This document shows positions 1 to 9,629 of a stretch of 64,000 bases of DNA, in pieces. Below the pieces are notes generated by a model, which saw only the letters and a program-made list of their open reading frames with translations, was not told the origin of the DNA and searched no databases. Source of the DNA: Pseudoalteromonas sp. GCY (lineage in GTDB: Bacteria > Pseudomonadota > Gammaproteobacteria > Enterobacterales > Alteromonadaceae); contig NZ_CP068022.1 of the NCBI RefSeq assembly GCF_016695175.1, positions 978,001 to 1,042,000 of the forward strand. Direction: 5' to 3'. The stretch's first letter is position 1; every line of letters begins with the position of its first letter. The translations under genes were made by a program, and so were the position numbers.

Positions 1-410
1 TCTCAAATCACAAAGCGATATGCAGAGTGATTAATGCAGTATTTACAACAACAAAGATTCGAGGCGAACGTTATACTTACTGCAATCAAATCGAGAAGTA
101 AAATAATAGCCGATTGGTTTCGATGCGCACTAACGAACCTATATAACGTATACCGAAGATATGAAATATGGCTCTTCAAGGACTAGTATCGACTATGAAA
201 CAGTATTTGTTTGCACGATACTTTGGCGGCATAAAAAGGCTAATGTGAACAAAACACATCCAAACCAACCAAAACGATTTGTTTTAATCAACATTTCATT
301 ATCAGCAAGAATGAACAGCTATATCACTGAAACCTATTAAAAAATGCAATAACAGTTAACCGTTACTTAAAAACAACCACAAATTAAATTCCGTTTTTCG
401 TAACAAAAAG
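1..410. other. Non-coding start of window
   Basis: No open frame with a plausible start, ribosome binding site and coding character is visible on either strand. The stretch is AT-rich and lies upstream of the protease gene. Nothing is annotated in it apart from the promoter candidate that follows. Confidence 0.5.
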
Positions 411-440
411 TTGAAATGCCACCCAAAAAGGAACTATATT
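411..440 (+). promoter_or_regulatory. Candidate sigma-70 promoter of the S8 protease
   Basis: A -35-like TTGAAA (411-416) and a -10-like TATATT (435-440) are separated by 18 bases, about 70 bases before the protease start. This is the best hexamer pair in the upstream region. The assignment rests on pattern only. Confidence 0.35.
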
Positions 441-509
441 TGTTCAAATCCTGAAACAGGATGTAAATAAAACAATTAAAAACCATAACAAGTATGATGG
501 GGAAATCCG

Positions 510-3500
510 ATGTCAACTCTAAATAAGTCAGCACTCACCATCGCTGTAGTGACTGCTTTATCGTCTTCTACAGTTGCTGCTGCGACGTACAATCAATATA
601 ACTTTGAAAATAAACCATCTCTAAAAAGTCAATATCCAGAATTAAAGGATAAGCAGACAAGGAAATCTACACAGAACGTTGTAACATGGTTAGTTAAATT
701 ACACACACCTTCTATTGCAGAACAAAGCCTTGCTGGTATTAACTTCAAAAATGCAACATCAAGTATTCAGCAAGCTCAACAAAGCGTAGAAGCCGCAATC
801 GCTAACACTAGCCCAACACTGCAAGTTGTCGCTAAAACGTCTAAGCTATCTAATGCAATTATCGTCAATGGCGAAGAAGCTGAAGTTAACAAACTACTAC
901 ACAATCCATTGGTACATTCTGTGTTACCTGTATTTGATTATAAATTGAATGTGGCTGACAGTGCCGACTACATAAAGGCAACTCCTTTAGTTTCTACTGG
1001 TGAAGTTACAGGTGAAGGAGTTCGTGTTGCGGTACTTGATACGGGTATTGATTACACCCATCAAGCGTTTGGTGGCGCTGGCACAGTTGAAGCATATGAA
1101 GCGGCTGCAAGCAACCCTGCAGATACGCCGGCTTGGCCACAAGGCTTAGTATTAGGTGGATATGACTTTATCAACAACGATCCAGATCCAATTGATGCAG
1201 GTACTAACCACGGTACACACGTTTCTCATTCAGTAACAGGTATCGCACCAAACGTTGAATTATTTGTTTACTCCGTCTGTGCAGAAACTTGCCCTGGCTT
1301 GGCTCAACTTTTAGCGTTGGAATCTGCAATGGATCCCAATGGGGACGGTGATATTTCTGACAGAGTAGATGTTGTTAACATGTCACTAGGCGGAGACTTC
1401 GGCGATAATCGTGCAGGTGCGGTTCAAGAACTTATCGATAAAGCCGTGATGCTAGGTACTAACGTTGTTATCTCAGCAGGTAATGATGGCCCTACACCAT
1501 TTATCGTTGGTGGTCCTAGTACAACAGATAATGCACTTTCTGTCGGTGCAATGGAGCACTCTGTCATTAAAGGTCAGCACATTTTAGCAACCTTGATGGG
1601 TGAAACCACTGAAGCAGGTGCGGCAGGTTTTAACCCTGAGGGCTTTGAAGAGTTTGAATTTAGTAGTGACACAACCCCGCTAGCATTTGTTGAGACTGAA
1701 AAGAACGACCGAGGAGATGCAACATCTATTGCTTGTGATCCTTTTGCTGACGACGTCGACTTTACGGGCAAAGCGGTCCTTGTAGACCGAGGCGGCTGTA
1801 ACTTCACTCAAAAAGTGCTAAACGCCCAAGCGAAAGGCGCGAAGTTGGTGATGATCGCCAATAATGTCGAAGGTGGTGGTCCAACTGAACCGGGTGGCAG
1901 TGCTCCAGGTATTGAGATCCCGACAATTGGTTTGAGCTACAGTCAGGGTAAAGCACTTAAACAACAGTTACTAGCTGGAAACAATGTTGCCTATAATGTA
2001 AGTGCCACAATCATTCTAAAAGAAGGCATGATCGCGTCATTCACCTCTCGCGGCCCGTCTATCAGCGGAAGATTAAAACCTGAAATCACAGCACCGGGTG
2101 TTAGCATTATGACTGCACATCCAGGCCTTGGTGATGGACTTACTCCAGCAAGCGGAACTTCATTCTCTGGCCCTATTACAGCTGGTGCCATGAGTATGCT
2201 TAAAGAGGCACTGCCTAACCGTAATGGCTTTGAGCTAAAAGCAACATTAATGAATGCGGCTAACCTAGATGTTACCATGGAACCTCGCTCGCAAAACCCA
2301 AATGCAGCGCTTGCACCAATCAGCTTTATTGGTTCAGGTCTTGTAGATGTTGAAAAAGCGGCAAACCTTCCGGTTGCAGCATGGGCTGAAGATACGATGC
2401 AAGCGGCGCTATCATTTGGCTTGGTTTCACTATCTGAAACTTCATCTATCACCAAGCAGGTAGTCGTTAAAAATTTCTCGAATCAAGAACAGACCTATAC
2501 ATTGGCATATGAGCAGCGATTTGCTGACGACGCAGAGCGTGGTGCACTTAGTATGACCTTTCCTGAGTCGATCACCGTTCCTGCAGGACAAACCATTTCG
2601 TTTGACGTTACGGCAACTATAGATCCAACTAAACTGCCTGAGTGGACATTAACTTCTGCCAATATGGCATTCTTGGATGCAACACGCGACCTTACAACGT
2701 TAGAGCTTGATGGTGCATTGAACTTTATGTCTGGCGACGAAAAAGCGCTACACTTGGTTTATCATGTGCTACCAAAAGCTGCCGCTAACGCTAAAGTCAT
2801 GCCTGTCGTTGATGACCAAGGTGCTAGACACGTATTAACCAATACAGGGGCTGCGACACTAGAGCCATTTTTTGCTCCAACTGTTGCAAAAGATGAAGTA
2901 GATGATAGCGAACGTTTAGATATAATTGGTGCTTCTGTAGAAACAACTTCAGTTCCAACTAGCGTTTGTGATACCGGTTACATGCTATTCACTACCATGG
3001 TCACTAATCAACCTATTATCCACACCTATCAAGGTGGATTTATGGCTGATTTCGATTTGCCAGCAGAAGGAGGGACATCGCCAGATGGCACTTATGATGT
3101 AACTGTTCAAAACGGCAAGCAAGAATGGTTTGGCGATTTCCTATCTGGTAGCGCTATCTCATTTACTCATGGTTATGGTTCAGGAAGCGGTTTTATTACT
3201 AATATTAATTTTGCATCAGGTAATAATTTCGTCACCATGAGCAGTTGTGCCGACGCATTTGGACTTACAGCAGAGCAGGTCGCAACTGGAGTGGAAGCCA
3301 AAATTCGCTTCCGCACGGAAGAAGAGACTTGGACGCCGATCCCATCAAATTCTCTAGACGAAATGTTCGCTGATAGTTTTATGATCAAAGCACCAGCAAT
3401 GGAAGTAGCTACAACTGAAGCGGAAGGTTTAGCTATGCTCGTTGATAATGCTGGTAATGAAGTAACAGAGCTTGCTCCTGGTGAGTCAGCAAATCTAACT

Positions 3501-4013
3501 TTCTCCGACAATGATTTCATGATCCTATCAAGTAACGGGGCGGTGCCAGTTATTGTTTCTCCGTCAGAAGAGTCAACAAAAGCGCCAATCATTACCGCTG
3601 ATCAGTCATTCTCAGTCGAGGAAAATACGGCGGTAGATACCGTTATTGGCCAGTTAGAGGTTGAATATGCATCTGACTTTGCGAACCCGGTTTCTGAGTT
3701 TATTGTTATTGCTTCTACTTCTTCAGCGATCACTGTTAATTCATCAGGACAGGTCATTGTCGCCAACAGCGAGCAACTGGACTTCGATGCTGGATTAGAA
3801 ATCGTAGAGCTTGAAGTCGTGGCGACTGATACCGGAGGCAATGTGTCTGAACCTGCGAAAATTATGGTCGAGGTAACAAACTTAATGGATGAAGAGTCAG
3901 AACAGCCGACTCCAGATCCAACACCTACGCCTACACCATCAAAATCCTCAAGTGGTTCACTATTTTGGTTACTACTAGCTGCACCACTTGCGCTGCTACG
4001 TAGAAGAAAATAA
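510..4013 (+). CDS. Secreted subtilisin-like (S8) serine protease with PA domain and GlyGly-CTERM anchor
   Basis: The 1167-residue protein starts with a signal peptide (about 1-25) and an inhibitor I9-type propeptide (about 55-145). The S8 catalytic domain follows: Asp177 in VAVLDTGID, His234 in NHGTHVS and Ser551 in SGTSFSGP. A protease-associated (PA) domain is inserted at about 380-500. After the protease core come a Fn3-like region and a cadherin-like segment near 1030-1130, then a Pro/Thr linker, a hydrophobic helix and a terminal RRRK. That tail is the GlyGly-CTERM pattern processed by rhombosortase during type II secretion in Vibrio, Shewanella and Pseudoalteromonas. It should be an extracellular or surface protease feeding on proteins. 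A strong terminator follows and it appears monocistronic. The substrate is unknown. Confidence 0.93.
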   Translation: MSTLNKSALTIAVVTALSSSTVAAATYNQYNFENKPSLKSQYPELKDKQTRKSTQNVVTWLVKLHTPSIAEQSLAGINFKNATSSIQQAQQSVEAAIANTSPTLQVVAKTSKLSNAIIVNGEEAEVNKLLHNPLVHSVLPVFDYKLNVADSADYIKATPLVSTGEVTGEGVRVAVLDTGIDYTHQAFGGAGTVEAYEAAASNPADTPAWPQGLVLGGYDFINNDPDPIDAGTNHGTHVSHSVTGIAPNVELFVYSVCAETCPGLAQLLALESAMDPNGDGDISDRVDVVNMSLGGDFGDNRAGAVQELIDKAVMLGTNVVISAGNDGPTPFIVGGPSTTDNALSVGAMEHSVIKGQHILATLMGETTEAGAAGFNPEGFEEFEFSSDTTPLAFVETEKNDRGDATSIACDPFADDVDFTGKAVLVDRGGCNFTQKVLNAQAKGAKLVMIANNVEGGGPTEPGGSAPGIEIPTIGLSYSQGKALKQQLLAGNNVAYNVSATIILKEGMIASFTSRGPSISGRLKPEITAPGVSIMTAHPGLGDGLTPASGTSFSGPITAGAMSMLKEALPNRNGFELKATLMNAANLDVTMEPRSQNPNAALAPISFIGSGLVDVEKAANLPVAAWAEDTMQAALSFGLVSLSETSSITKQVVVKNFSNQEQTYTLAYEQRFADDAERGALSMTFPESITVPAGQTISFDVTATIDPTKLPEWTLTSANMAFLDATRDLTTLELDGALNFMSGDEKALHLVYHVLPKAAANAKVMPVVDDQGARHVLTNTGAATLEPFFAPTVAKDEVDDSERLDIIGASVETTSVPTSVCDTGYMLFTTMVTNQPIIHTYQGGFMADFDLPAEGGTSPDGTYDVTVQNGKQEWFGDFLSGSAISFTHGYGSGSGFITNINFASGNNFVTMSSCADAFGLTAEQVATGVEAKIRFRTEEETWTPIPSNSLDEMFADSFMIKAPAMEVATTEAEGLAMLVDNAGNEVTELAPGESANLTFSDNDFMILSSNGAVPVIVSPSEESTKAPIITADQSFSVEENTAVDTVIGQLEVEYASDFANPVSEFIVIASTSSAITVNSSGQVIVANSEQLDFDAGLEIVELEVVATDTGGNVSEPAKIMVEVTNLMDEESEQPTPDPTPTPTPSKSSSGSLFWLLLAAPLALLRRRK

Positions 4014-4040
4014 CACCCTATTTTTTGTAATTAAGTAATG

Positions 4041-4069
4041 AAATGGCGAGCATTGTGCTCGCCATTTTT
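4041..4069 (+). terminator. Rho-independent terminator after the S8 protease
   Basis: A perfect 12-bp stem (4041-4052 with 4056-4067) has a 3-base loop and is followed by a T run. It lies 28 bases after the protease stop codon. Confidence 0.85.
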
Positions 4070-4158
4070 GTTTGCTCTCACTGTATTAATTGTTTCGGAT
4101 CAAATTGCTCCTAGTTATAGCTGCTAAGCTACTATTAACTCAATCAAGGAGCAAAAAG

Positions 4159-5172
4159 ATGAAAGCAGCGTTAGTGCACCAATTTAAGCAACCGTTAGAC
4201 ATTCAAGAAATTGATAAACCGGAACTCACTCAAGGGTCGGTAATCGTTGAAATAGCAGCCTGTGGTGTTTGTCACACCGATTTACACGCTTGTCATGGTG
4301 ATTGGCCTGTTAAACCTAAATTGCCACTAATCCCCGGTCACGAAGGTGTTGGTACAGTTATAGCAAAAGCTGACGATGTTAAACATCTGGCCGTTGGAGA
4401 TAGAGTTGGTGTACCTTGGCTACATAGCGCCTGTGGTCATTGTGAACACTGTCTAAAAGGCAACGAAAACTTATGTCCAGAGCAGTTAAATAGTGGCTAT
4501 TCCGTCGACGGCGGTTACGCGCAGTACTGTAAAGCCGATGCTAACTACGTGGTAAAAATCCCTGAAGGCTTGTCATTTGTCGATTCCGCACCTCTATTCT
4601 GTGCGGGCGTCACCACCTACAAAGCACTAAAAGTATCAAAAGCCAAACCCGGTGAATGGGTTGCCATTATTGGTGTAGGTGGCCTTGGTCACTTAGCAGT
4701 TCAATACGCCAAAGCAATGGGCCTGAACGTGGTTGCGGTTGACACTGGCGAATCAAAGTTAGCGCTGGCAAAAGATCTTGGCGCCGATTTATGTATCGAC
4801 TTTAAGCACAGCGATCCCGCAGAGTTGATGCAAAATAAGCTAGGGGGCGTCCAAGCGGTAGTTTGTACCGCGGTCTCGAAGCCTGCCTTTACGACATCGT
4901 TTAACAGCGTGAAGCGGGGTGGTACTTGCGTGCTCGTTGGCTTACCACCTGAAGAAATGCCTATTCCTATATTTGATACCGTTCTTAAAGGTATTAGTGT
5001 TGTTGGCAGCATAGTTGGTACTCGTCAAGATCTCACTGAATGCTTGCAGTTTGCCGCTGAGGGCAAGGTAAAGGCCATTATTGAAACCAAACCACTTGAG
5101 CAAATCAACGATATATTTGACGATATGCTCAATAGCGACATTAACGGCAGGATCGTACTTACCTTCGACTAG
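4159..5172 (+). CDS. adhP: Zinc-dependent alcohol dehydrogenase (AdhP type)
   Basis: This 337-residue medium-chain dehydrogenase oxidises alcohols or reduces aldehydes with NAD. The catalytic zinc site is seen in [16 protein letters not shown] and PGHEGVG, the structural zinc site in the four-cysteine segment [15 protein letters not shown], and the Rossmann motif in [14 protein letters not shown]. The start at 4159 is chosen over an upstream in-frame ATG at 4090. It has AAGGAGC just before it, and the family normally begins MKAA(L/V). The 23 upstream residues would be atypical. It is followed by a terminator-like hairpin and appears to be a single-gene unit. Confidence 0.9.
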   Translation: MKAALVHQFKQPLDIQEIDKPELTQGSVIVEIAACGVCHTDLHACHGDWPVKPKLPLIPGHEGVGTVIAKADDVKHLAVGDRVGVPWLHSACGHCEHCLKGNENLCPEQLNSGYSVDGGYAQYCKADANYVVKIPEGLSFVDSAPLFCAGVTTYKALKVSKAKPGEWVAIIGVGGLGHLAVQYAKAMGLNVVAVDTGESKLALAKDLGADLCIDFKHSDPAELMQNKLGGVQAVVCTAVSKPAFTTSFNSVKRGGTCVLVGLPPEEMPIPIFDTVLKGISVVGSIVGTRQDLTECLQFAAEGKVKAIIETKPLEQINDIFDDMLNSDINGRIVLTFD

Positions 5173-5180
5173 ACCCATCA

Positions 5181-5217
5181 AGCAGCCAAATACTTGATAG
5201 CCATTTGGCTGCTTTCT
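5181..5217 (+). terminator. Terminator-like hairpin after adhP
   Basis: Arms at 5181-5191 and 5203-5213 pair perfectly over 11 bp and are followed by a short T-rich tail. It starts 8 bases after the stop codon. Confidence 0.6.
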
Positions 5218-5319
5218 CACTTCGGCAAAGTTACAAAAGCCTAAAACGACCAACCAGAGCGTGGGATGATAACGGCTAAAGAACAAATTGTTATTCCGGA
5301 CTCAGCTTAACTATACTTT

Positions 5320-6951
5320 GTGTATTCGAGTTCTAACAACGTTGAATACATGGCAGCCAGTCAAAGCAACATGCTTCATCCTAGTCAGTCATTTAGCTTT
5401 AAGTACTTCTACCATATATCAGCGCTCTCCATGCTGCTTTTTTTTCTTTCTGTGGTGTTCACATTTTTGGCATTCGTCAATAAAGAAGCGCAAGAGCAAG
5501 AAATAGAAAGAAATTTTAATCTTGTTCGTTTATCCCAAGAGTTAAGACTCAGCTCAGATCAACTCACCATGATGGCTCGGGCTTATGCCGCCACGGGCAA
5601 CCCTAAGTTTAAGCAATTTTTTGATGAGATCTTAACGATCCGTAATGGCACTTCCCCCCGCCCTAAGCATTTGCACCGCGTCTATTGGGACATGTTGCTG
5701 GTCAAAGAGGGTCAAGCACCATTTGAAAAAGAAGCACCAAAAGCGCTGCTGACATTATTATTAGAAAACGGGGTTTCTACGGATGAATTAACTATGTTGC
5801 GAAATGCAGAGGATAAAAGTGAAGCACTCGTGTCACTTGAGCGTGAAGCCTTTGAACTAGTAGCAGCAGGGAAAAATCAACAGGCCCTCAAGATTTTGTA
5901 CAGCGAGGCTTACCTCCAAAGTAAAGTACAAATAATGACGCACATCAATGCCTTTTTAGAACGCAGAGAGCAGGATTTCAGCTCACTCCTTGCAAGCAGC
6001 AATAAAAAGGTAAAGTCCTATTATGGCGCCGCGTTTGTTTGTTTTATCTTGCTATTACTTAGTCTCATCGCGTTGTACAACTCTCGTTCGGCCATCCGTA
6101 AAAGTATTATTGATTATCTAAATACGGAGGTAAAAAGCCAAACTGAAGAGTTAATAGAAAAAAATAAAGCACTTAATCACGCGATCAGTGAACTCAGTGA
6201 GACTCAAAAGCGCCTGATAAACGCTGAAAAGTCAGCAACGCTGGTGCGATTGATCCCAGGACTTGCCCATGAGATTAACACGCCAATTGGCATCGCGATG
6301 ACCGCTTCCAGTAACCAACTATTACTTGTCGAAGGAGTAAGACAAAGGGTAAATAAAAATGAAATCGCCAAGTCTGCTTTATTGCATTCGATAGAAAATA
6401 TTGAAAGCTGTGCCAAGCTCGTCGTCAATAGTACCGAGCGGATCACCGGTATTATCGACAAGCTCAAAATTATCACCAATACTGGATTTGAGGGAGAAGT
6501 AAAGCCTGTTTACTTACAACCGCTTATCGCACATTGTGTGAGTGAGCTTGCCAATCAACACCCACATATTGATATTACCTTAGATATTCCCGAAGCATTT
6601 GCTATCACCGCCCCCGAAAGGTTGTTACAGCAGATCTTCCTTCCGGTGATCGAAAATGCGTTTTACCACGCCTTTGCTGATAACTCAGTGCAAAGCCCCT
6701 GCGTGATTATATCGGCTCAAGCCTCAAAACTTGGATATACGATTAAAGTCACGGACAATGGCGGCGGTATTCCACATGAAATCAAAGATAAAGTATTTGA
6801 TCCTTTTGTCGTCGGTAATCGCACACAAAAAGGCTTGGGTTTAGGGCTAAGTGTTGCGCTCGCTATCGTCACTCAGTATTTTAATGGTGTAATTGAGTGT
6901 GAAACGGAATCTAATTCCGGAACATGCATCATTATCAAGTTGCCGAGCTAG
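5320..6951 (+). CDS. Membrane sensor histidine kinase
   Basis: The protein has two transmembrane helices (about residues 30-50 and 230-250) bracketing a periplasmic helical sensor of about 180 residues. A coiled coil (about 265-305) and the kinase core follow. The H-box is AHEINTPIG, and the ATPase motifs are ENAFYHAF (N-box), DNGGGIP (G1) and GLGLGLSVAL (G2). No HAMP domain and no receiver domain are obvious. The track start is a GTG; ATG codons at 5350 and 5371 are alternatives, and none has a good ribosome binding site. No response regulator lies beside it, so the partner is elsewhere (orphan kinase). The signal is unknown. Confidence 0.85.
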   Translation: MYSSSNNVEYMAASQSNMLHPSQSFSFKYFYHISALSMLLFFLSVVFTFLAFVNKEAQEQEIERNFNLVRLSQELRLSSDQLTMMARAYAATGNPKFKQFFDEILTIRNGTSPRPKHLHRVYWDMLLVKEGQAPFEKEAPKALLTLLLENGVSTDELTMLRNAEDKSEALVSLEREAFELVAAGKNQQALKILYSEAYLQSKVQIMTHINAFLERREQDFSSLLASSNKKVKSYYGAAFVCFILLLLSLIALYNSRSAIRKSIIDYLNTEVKSQTEELIEKNKALNHAISELSETQKRLINAEKSATLVRLIPGLAHEINTPIGIAMTASSNQLLLVEGVRQRVNKNEIAKSALLHSIENIESCAKLVVNSTERITGIIDKLKIITNTGFEGEVKPVYLQPLIAHCVSELANQHPHIDITLDIPEAFAITAPERLLQQIFLPVIENAFYHAFADNSVQSPCVIISAQASKLGYTIKVTDNGGGIPHEIKDKVFDPFVVGNRTQKGLGLGLSVALAIVTQYFNGVIECETESNSGTCIIIKLPS

Positions 6952-7017
6952 TCGCGCTAACGGACCCAACCGATACTTTGGTTTACTTTCCATAAATGCA
7001 CACTTTAAGCTTCATTA

Positions 7018-7623
7018 TTATTGCGGCAATGCTTTGTAAATAGAATACAGAGGAACAACACACTGCCACTCGTCCTGAGAAATAGAGTACACAGCAAGGT
7101 TGAAGCACCCGTTCCGATAAACACCTTCACGACGTAATATGCCATCAAAGTGCGCACCAAGCTGCTCAACCAACCGGCGTACTAAATCATTACGCTCGTC
7201 GACTCTAAATTCAACCAAAGCGAAGCCTAGAGTATTCAAATACTCTGTTACGAATAAACAAAACACCTTGTCGAACAGAGTATCGTGGATAAGCCAACTC
7301 TCTTCTACCAGCACTTTTTTGGCCGCTGAATCATCGACTGTAATTAAGATCATGCCAAGCATTTCGCGCGTTTGAGTTTGCCGCACACAAATACAGTGCT
7401 TTGATTTATCTTCAGCTGCTTGTAAAAAAGGTACTAGCACTCTTTGTTGTCGCAACTGTAATAATTCTTGAGCCTCATACTCATCACCATACCTGAGCGA
7501 AAACAGACGCTCCAACCGTTGATATTCACCCGCTCTTAACGTTCTCAAAGCAAATGCCGAGCCCGAAAACTCAACACGGATGTCACTTATGGGGACGTTG
7601 TTTTCACCTGGTGGGACGATCAT
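7018..7623 (-). CDS. GNAT family N-acetyltransferase (RimJ/RimL-like)
   Basis: This 201-residue protein has the general layout of GNAT acetyltransferases. A central segment (EMLGMILITVDD) resembles beta strand 4. The region after about residue 130 (TLGFALVEFRVDERND, then HFDGILRREGVYRNGCFNLAVYSI) matches the end of the RimJ/RimL type, which acetylates protein N-termini or small amines. The acetyl-CoA loop is weakly conserved, so activity is not certain. It stands alone between a plus-strand kinase and the lysE-like gene. Confidence 0.65.
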   Translation of the reverse strand: MIVPPGENNVPISDIRVEFSGSAFALRTLRAGEYQRLERLFSLRYGDEYEAQELLQLRQQRVLVPFLQAAEDKSKHCICVRQTQTREMLGMILITVDDSAAKKVLVEESWLIHDTLFDKVFCLFVTEYLNTLGFALVEFRVDERNDLVRRLVEQLGAHFDGILRREGVYRNGCFNLAVYSISQDEWQCVVPLYSIYKALPQ

Positions 7624-7707
7624 TGGCTTTTCTGAGTCACGGATGCATAACCCAGACTATTACATCTATTCAAGTCTAAAAGCTATGCCTGTGAATTCCC
7701 ATCAACC

Positions 7708-8304
7708 TCAAACAACAAATAAGCCGTAAAGAACAAGCACAACCAAAGTCAACGCAAAGCCAACTCGGATCCGCTTGAGTACTGCCTCATCATTCAGTGT
7801 TTTAAAAATCACACCACCTAATACCAGCCACATTGTGTCGACCACTATCGCCACCACGTAGCACACGCTAGCGGCAAGCAAGGTAGCAACTAGGTTTGAG
7901 CCTGCAGGCACCGAAGCAGTCGCAAAAATAGCGATGCAAGCCGCGTAGGCTTTGGGGTTAAGGAGGTTAAGAATAAACCCATCTTTAAAGCTAGGTAGCT
8001 GTGCGCCAGTATTACCAAGCGCCGAGTTGTTTGCTGCAATTTTATAGGCGACGTAAATTAAGTAGCCGGCTGCAAGCCACTTTAGCACGAGCGTCACCTG
8101 AGGCTGACTTACCAGCAATCCAGCCACTCCCGTAGCCGCACAGATCACTGCTACTAACAACCCCGCCAAAATACCAGCTAAGAACGGGAAACCTTTTTTC
8201 ACTCCTTGGCTGGCGCCAGCTGCCGCAAGTGCAAGCGGCGCAGGTCCGGGAGAGCCAAGTAACACCGCGGTTGTAACCGCTACCGAAAGTAAAGCTTCAA
8301 ACAT
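7708..8304 (-). CDS. LysE family amino-acid exporter
   Basis: A polytopic membrane protein of about 198 residues with roughly six helices. The N-terminal GSPGPAPLALAAAGASQG is the hallmark of the LysE/RhtB family, and NLLNPKAYA around the middle is its second signature. It should export an amino acid or related metabolite from the cytoplasm. The start at 8304 is preferred because AAGGA lies seven bases upstream. An in-frame ATG is directly adjacent at 8307, and a longer 13-residue extension is possible but less likely. The substrate cannot be inferred. Confidence 0.85.
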   Translation of the reverse strand: MFEALLSVAVTTAVLLGSPGPAPLALAAAGASQGVKKGFPFLAGILAGLLVAVICAATGVAGLLVSQPQVTLVLKWLAAGYLIYVAYKIAANNSALGNTGAQLPSFKDGFILNLLNPKAYAACIAIFATASVPAGSNLVATLLAASVCYVVAIVVDTMWLVLGGVIFKTLNDEAVLKRIRVGFALTLVVLVLYGLFVV

Positions 8305-8411
8305 CATATCGTCCTTATGACGAGTCCGCATGCTGGAAACCAAAGATGAAGCCGAATGACAGGTACACCTTAACGACCAAGCAACAACTCGGGAGTTTTA
8401 TTATCTTGAAA

Positions 8412-8437
8412 ATAAGGCTCCTGGGGTTAGAGCCTTT
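8412..8437 (-). terminator. Terminator candidate of the prp operon
   Basis: A 7-bp inverted repeat (8414-8420 with 8430-8436) is followed on the minus strand by ATTTTC. It sits just after the prpF stop codon. Confidence 0.5.
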
Positions 8438-8451
8438 GATTTAGTATCGAG

Positions 8452-9627
8452 CTACGCCTCAGGGACGCGAACAAAGCCTTCCATTAACACGCGAGCGCTA
8501 CGGCTCATAATGGCTTTTTTAGCTTGCCAGCGACCCGACTCTTGTAGTGCTTCAGCGCCAACCTTTAAGGTGCCTGACGGATGTCCAAAGGTCACAGAGT
8601 TAAGATCACCACCACCAGCGGCTTCGTTAACTAGGGTGCCAGGAATTGCCGCCGCGGTTGCTATCGCCACAGCAGCGGTTCCCATCATCGCATGGTGCAA
8701 CTTACCCATAGATAACGCACGAACGTTTAAGTCGATGGTATTGGCTTCCACTGCTTTACCGCTCGACGCAGCATAAGATTTAGCTGGTGCAACAAAAGCA
8801 ATTTTTGGGGTATGTTGGCGAACTTTCGCTTCGTCAATATGACCTATTAAACCCATTTTAACTGCGCCATAAGCACGGATCTTTTCAAATCGCTCTAGTG
8901 CAGCTGAGTCTCCATTAATCGCTTCTTGTAACTCTGTACCTTTATAACCTAAATCGGAAGCACGGAAGAAAAGCGTTGGGATCCCGGCACTTATCATGGT
9001 CACTTCAAAAGTGCCTTCATCAGGCACTGTTAACGTATCGACGAGATTGCCCGATGGAAACATATCAACATCCGGGTCGCTTGGATCCATAAACTCAACA
9101 ACCACTTCCGCCGCTGGAAAGGTTACACCATCCAGTTCAAAATCGCCCGTCTCTTGCACTTCTCCATTGCTGATTGGAATATGCGCCACTATGGTTTTGC
9201 TAATATTCGCCTGCCAGATTTTAACGACGGCGACGCCGTTCTCTGGCACTTTATCGGCGTCGACTAAGCCATTACTAATCGCAAACGCCCCCACTGCGGC
9301 TGTTAAATTGCCGCAATTTCCGCTCCAATCGATAAAAGGTTTGTCGATAGCAACCTGACCAAAAAGATAATTCACGTCGTGGTCGGCTTTGTCGCTTTTA
9401 CTTAAAATCACCGTTTTGCTGGTACTGGAAGTTGCGCCACCCATGCCATCGGTATGTTTACCATAGGGATCTGGACTGCCAATCACACGTAACAGCAAGT
9501 TATCTCGCGCTTCACCCGGTTGCTGAGCATACTCGGGTAAATCCGTTAAATTGAAGAACACCCCTTTAGAGGTGCCGCCACGCATATAAGTAGCGGGAAT
9601 TTTAATTTGAGGCTTAAACTGGCTCAT
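8452..9627 (-). CDS. prpF: 2-methylaconitate cis-trans isomerase PrpF
   Basis: This 391-residue protein is a PrpF-type isomerase of the diaminopimelate-epimerase fold. The N-terminus (PATYMRGGTSKGVFF) and the central SGNCGNLTAAVG segment carry the family's active-site region, the latter with the conserved cysteine. PrpF supplies the isomer of 2-methylaconitate needed when AcnD, rather than PrpD, dehydrates 2-methylcitrate. It starts two bases after acnD ends, so the two are translationally close. It is the last gene of the prp operon and a terminator candidate follows. Confidence 0.95.
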   Translation of the reverse strand: MSQFKPQIKIPATYMRGGTSKGVFFNLTDLPEYAQQPGEARDNLLLRVIGSPDPYGKHTDGMGGATSSTSKTVILSKSDKADHDVNYLFGQVAIDKPFIDWSGNCGNLTAAVGAFAISNGLVDADKVPENGVAVVKIWQANISKTIVAHIPISNGEVQETGDFELDGVTFPAAEVVVEFMDPSDPDVDMFPSGNLVDTLTVPDEGTFEVTMISAGIPTLFFRASDLGYKGTELQEAINGDSAALERFEKIRAYGAVKMGLIGHIDEAKVRQHTPKIAFVAPAKSYAASSGKAVEANTIDLNVRALSMGKLHHAMMGTAAVAIATAAAIPGTLVNEAAGGGDLNSVTFGHPSGTLKVGAEALQESGRWQAKKAIMSRSARVLMEGFVRVPEA

Positions 9628-9629
9628 GG

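Noticed and set aside
1991..2455. Long minus-strand frame inside the S8 protease
   Set aside because: It lies entirely within a well-supported protease gene, has no start signal and shows no family pattern. It is a shadow frame.
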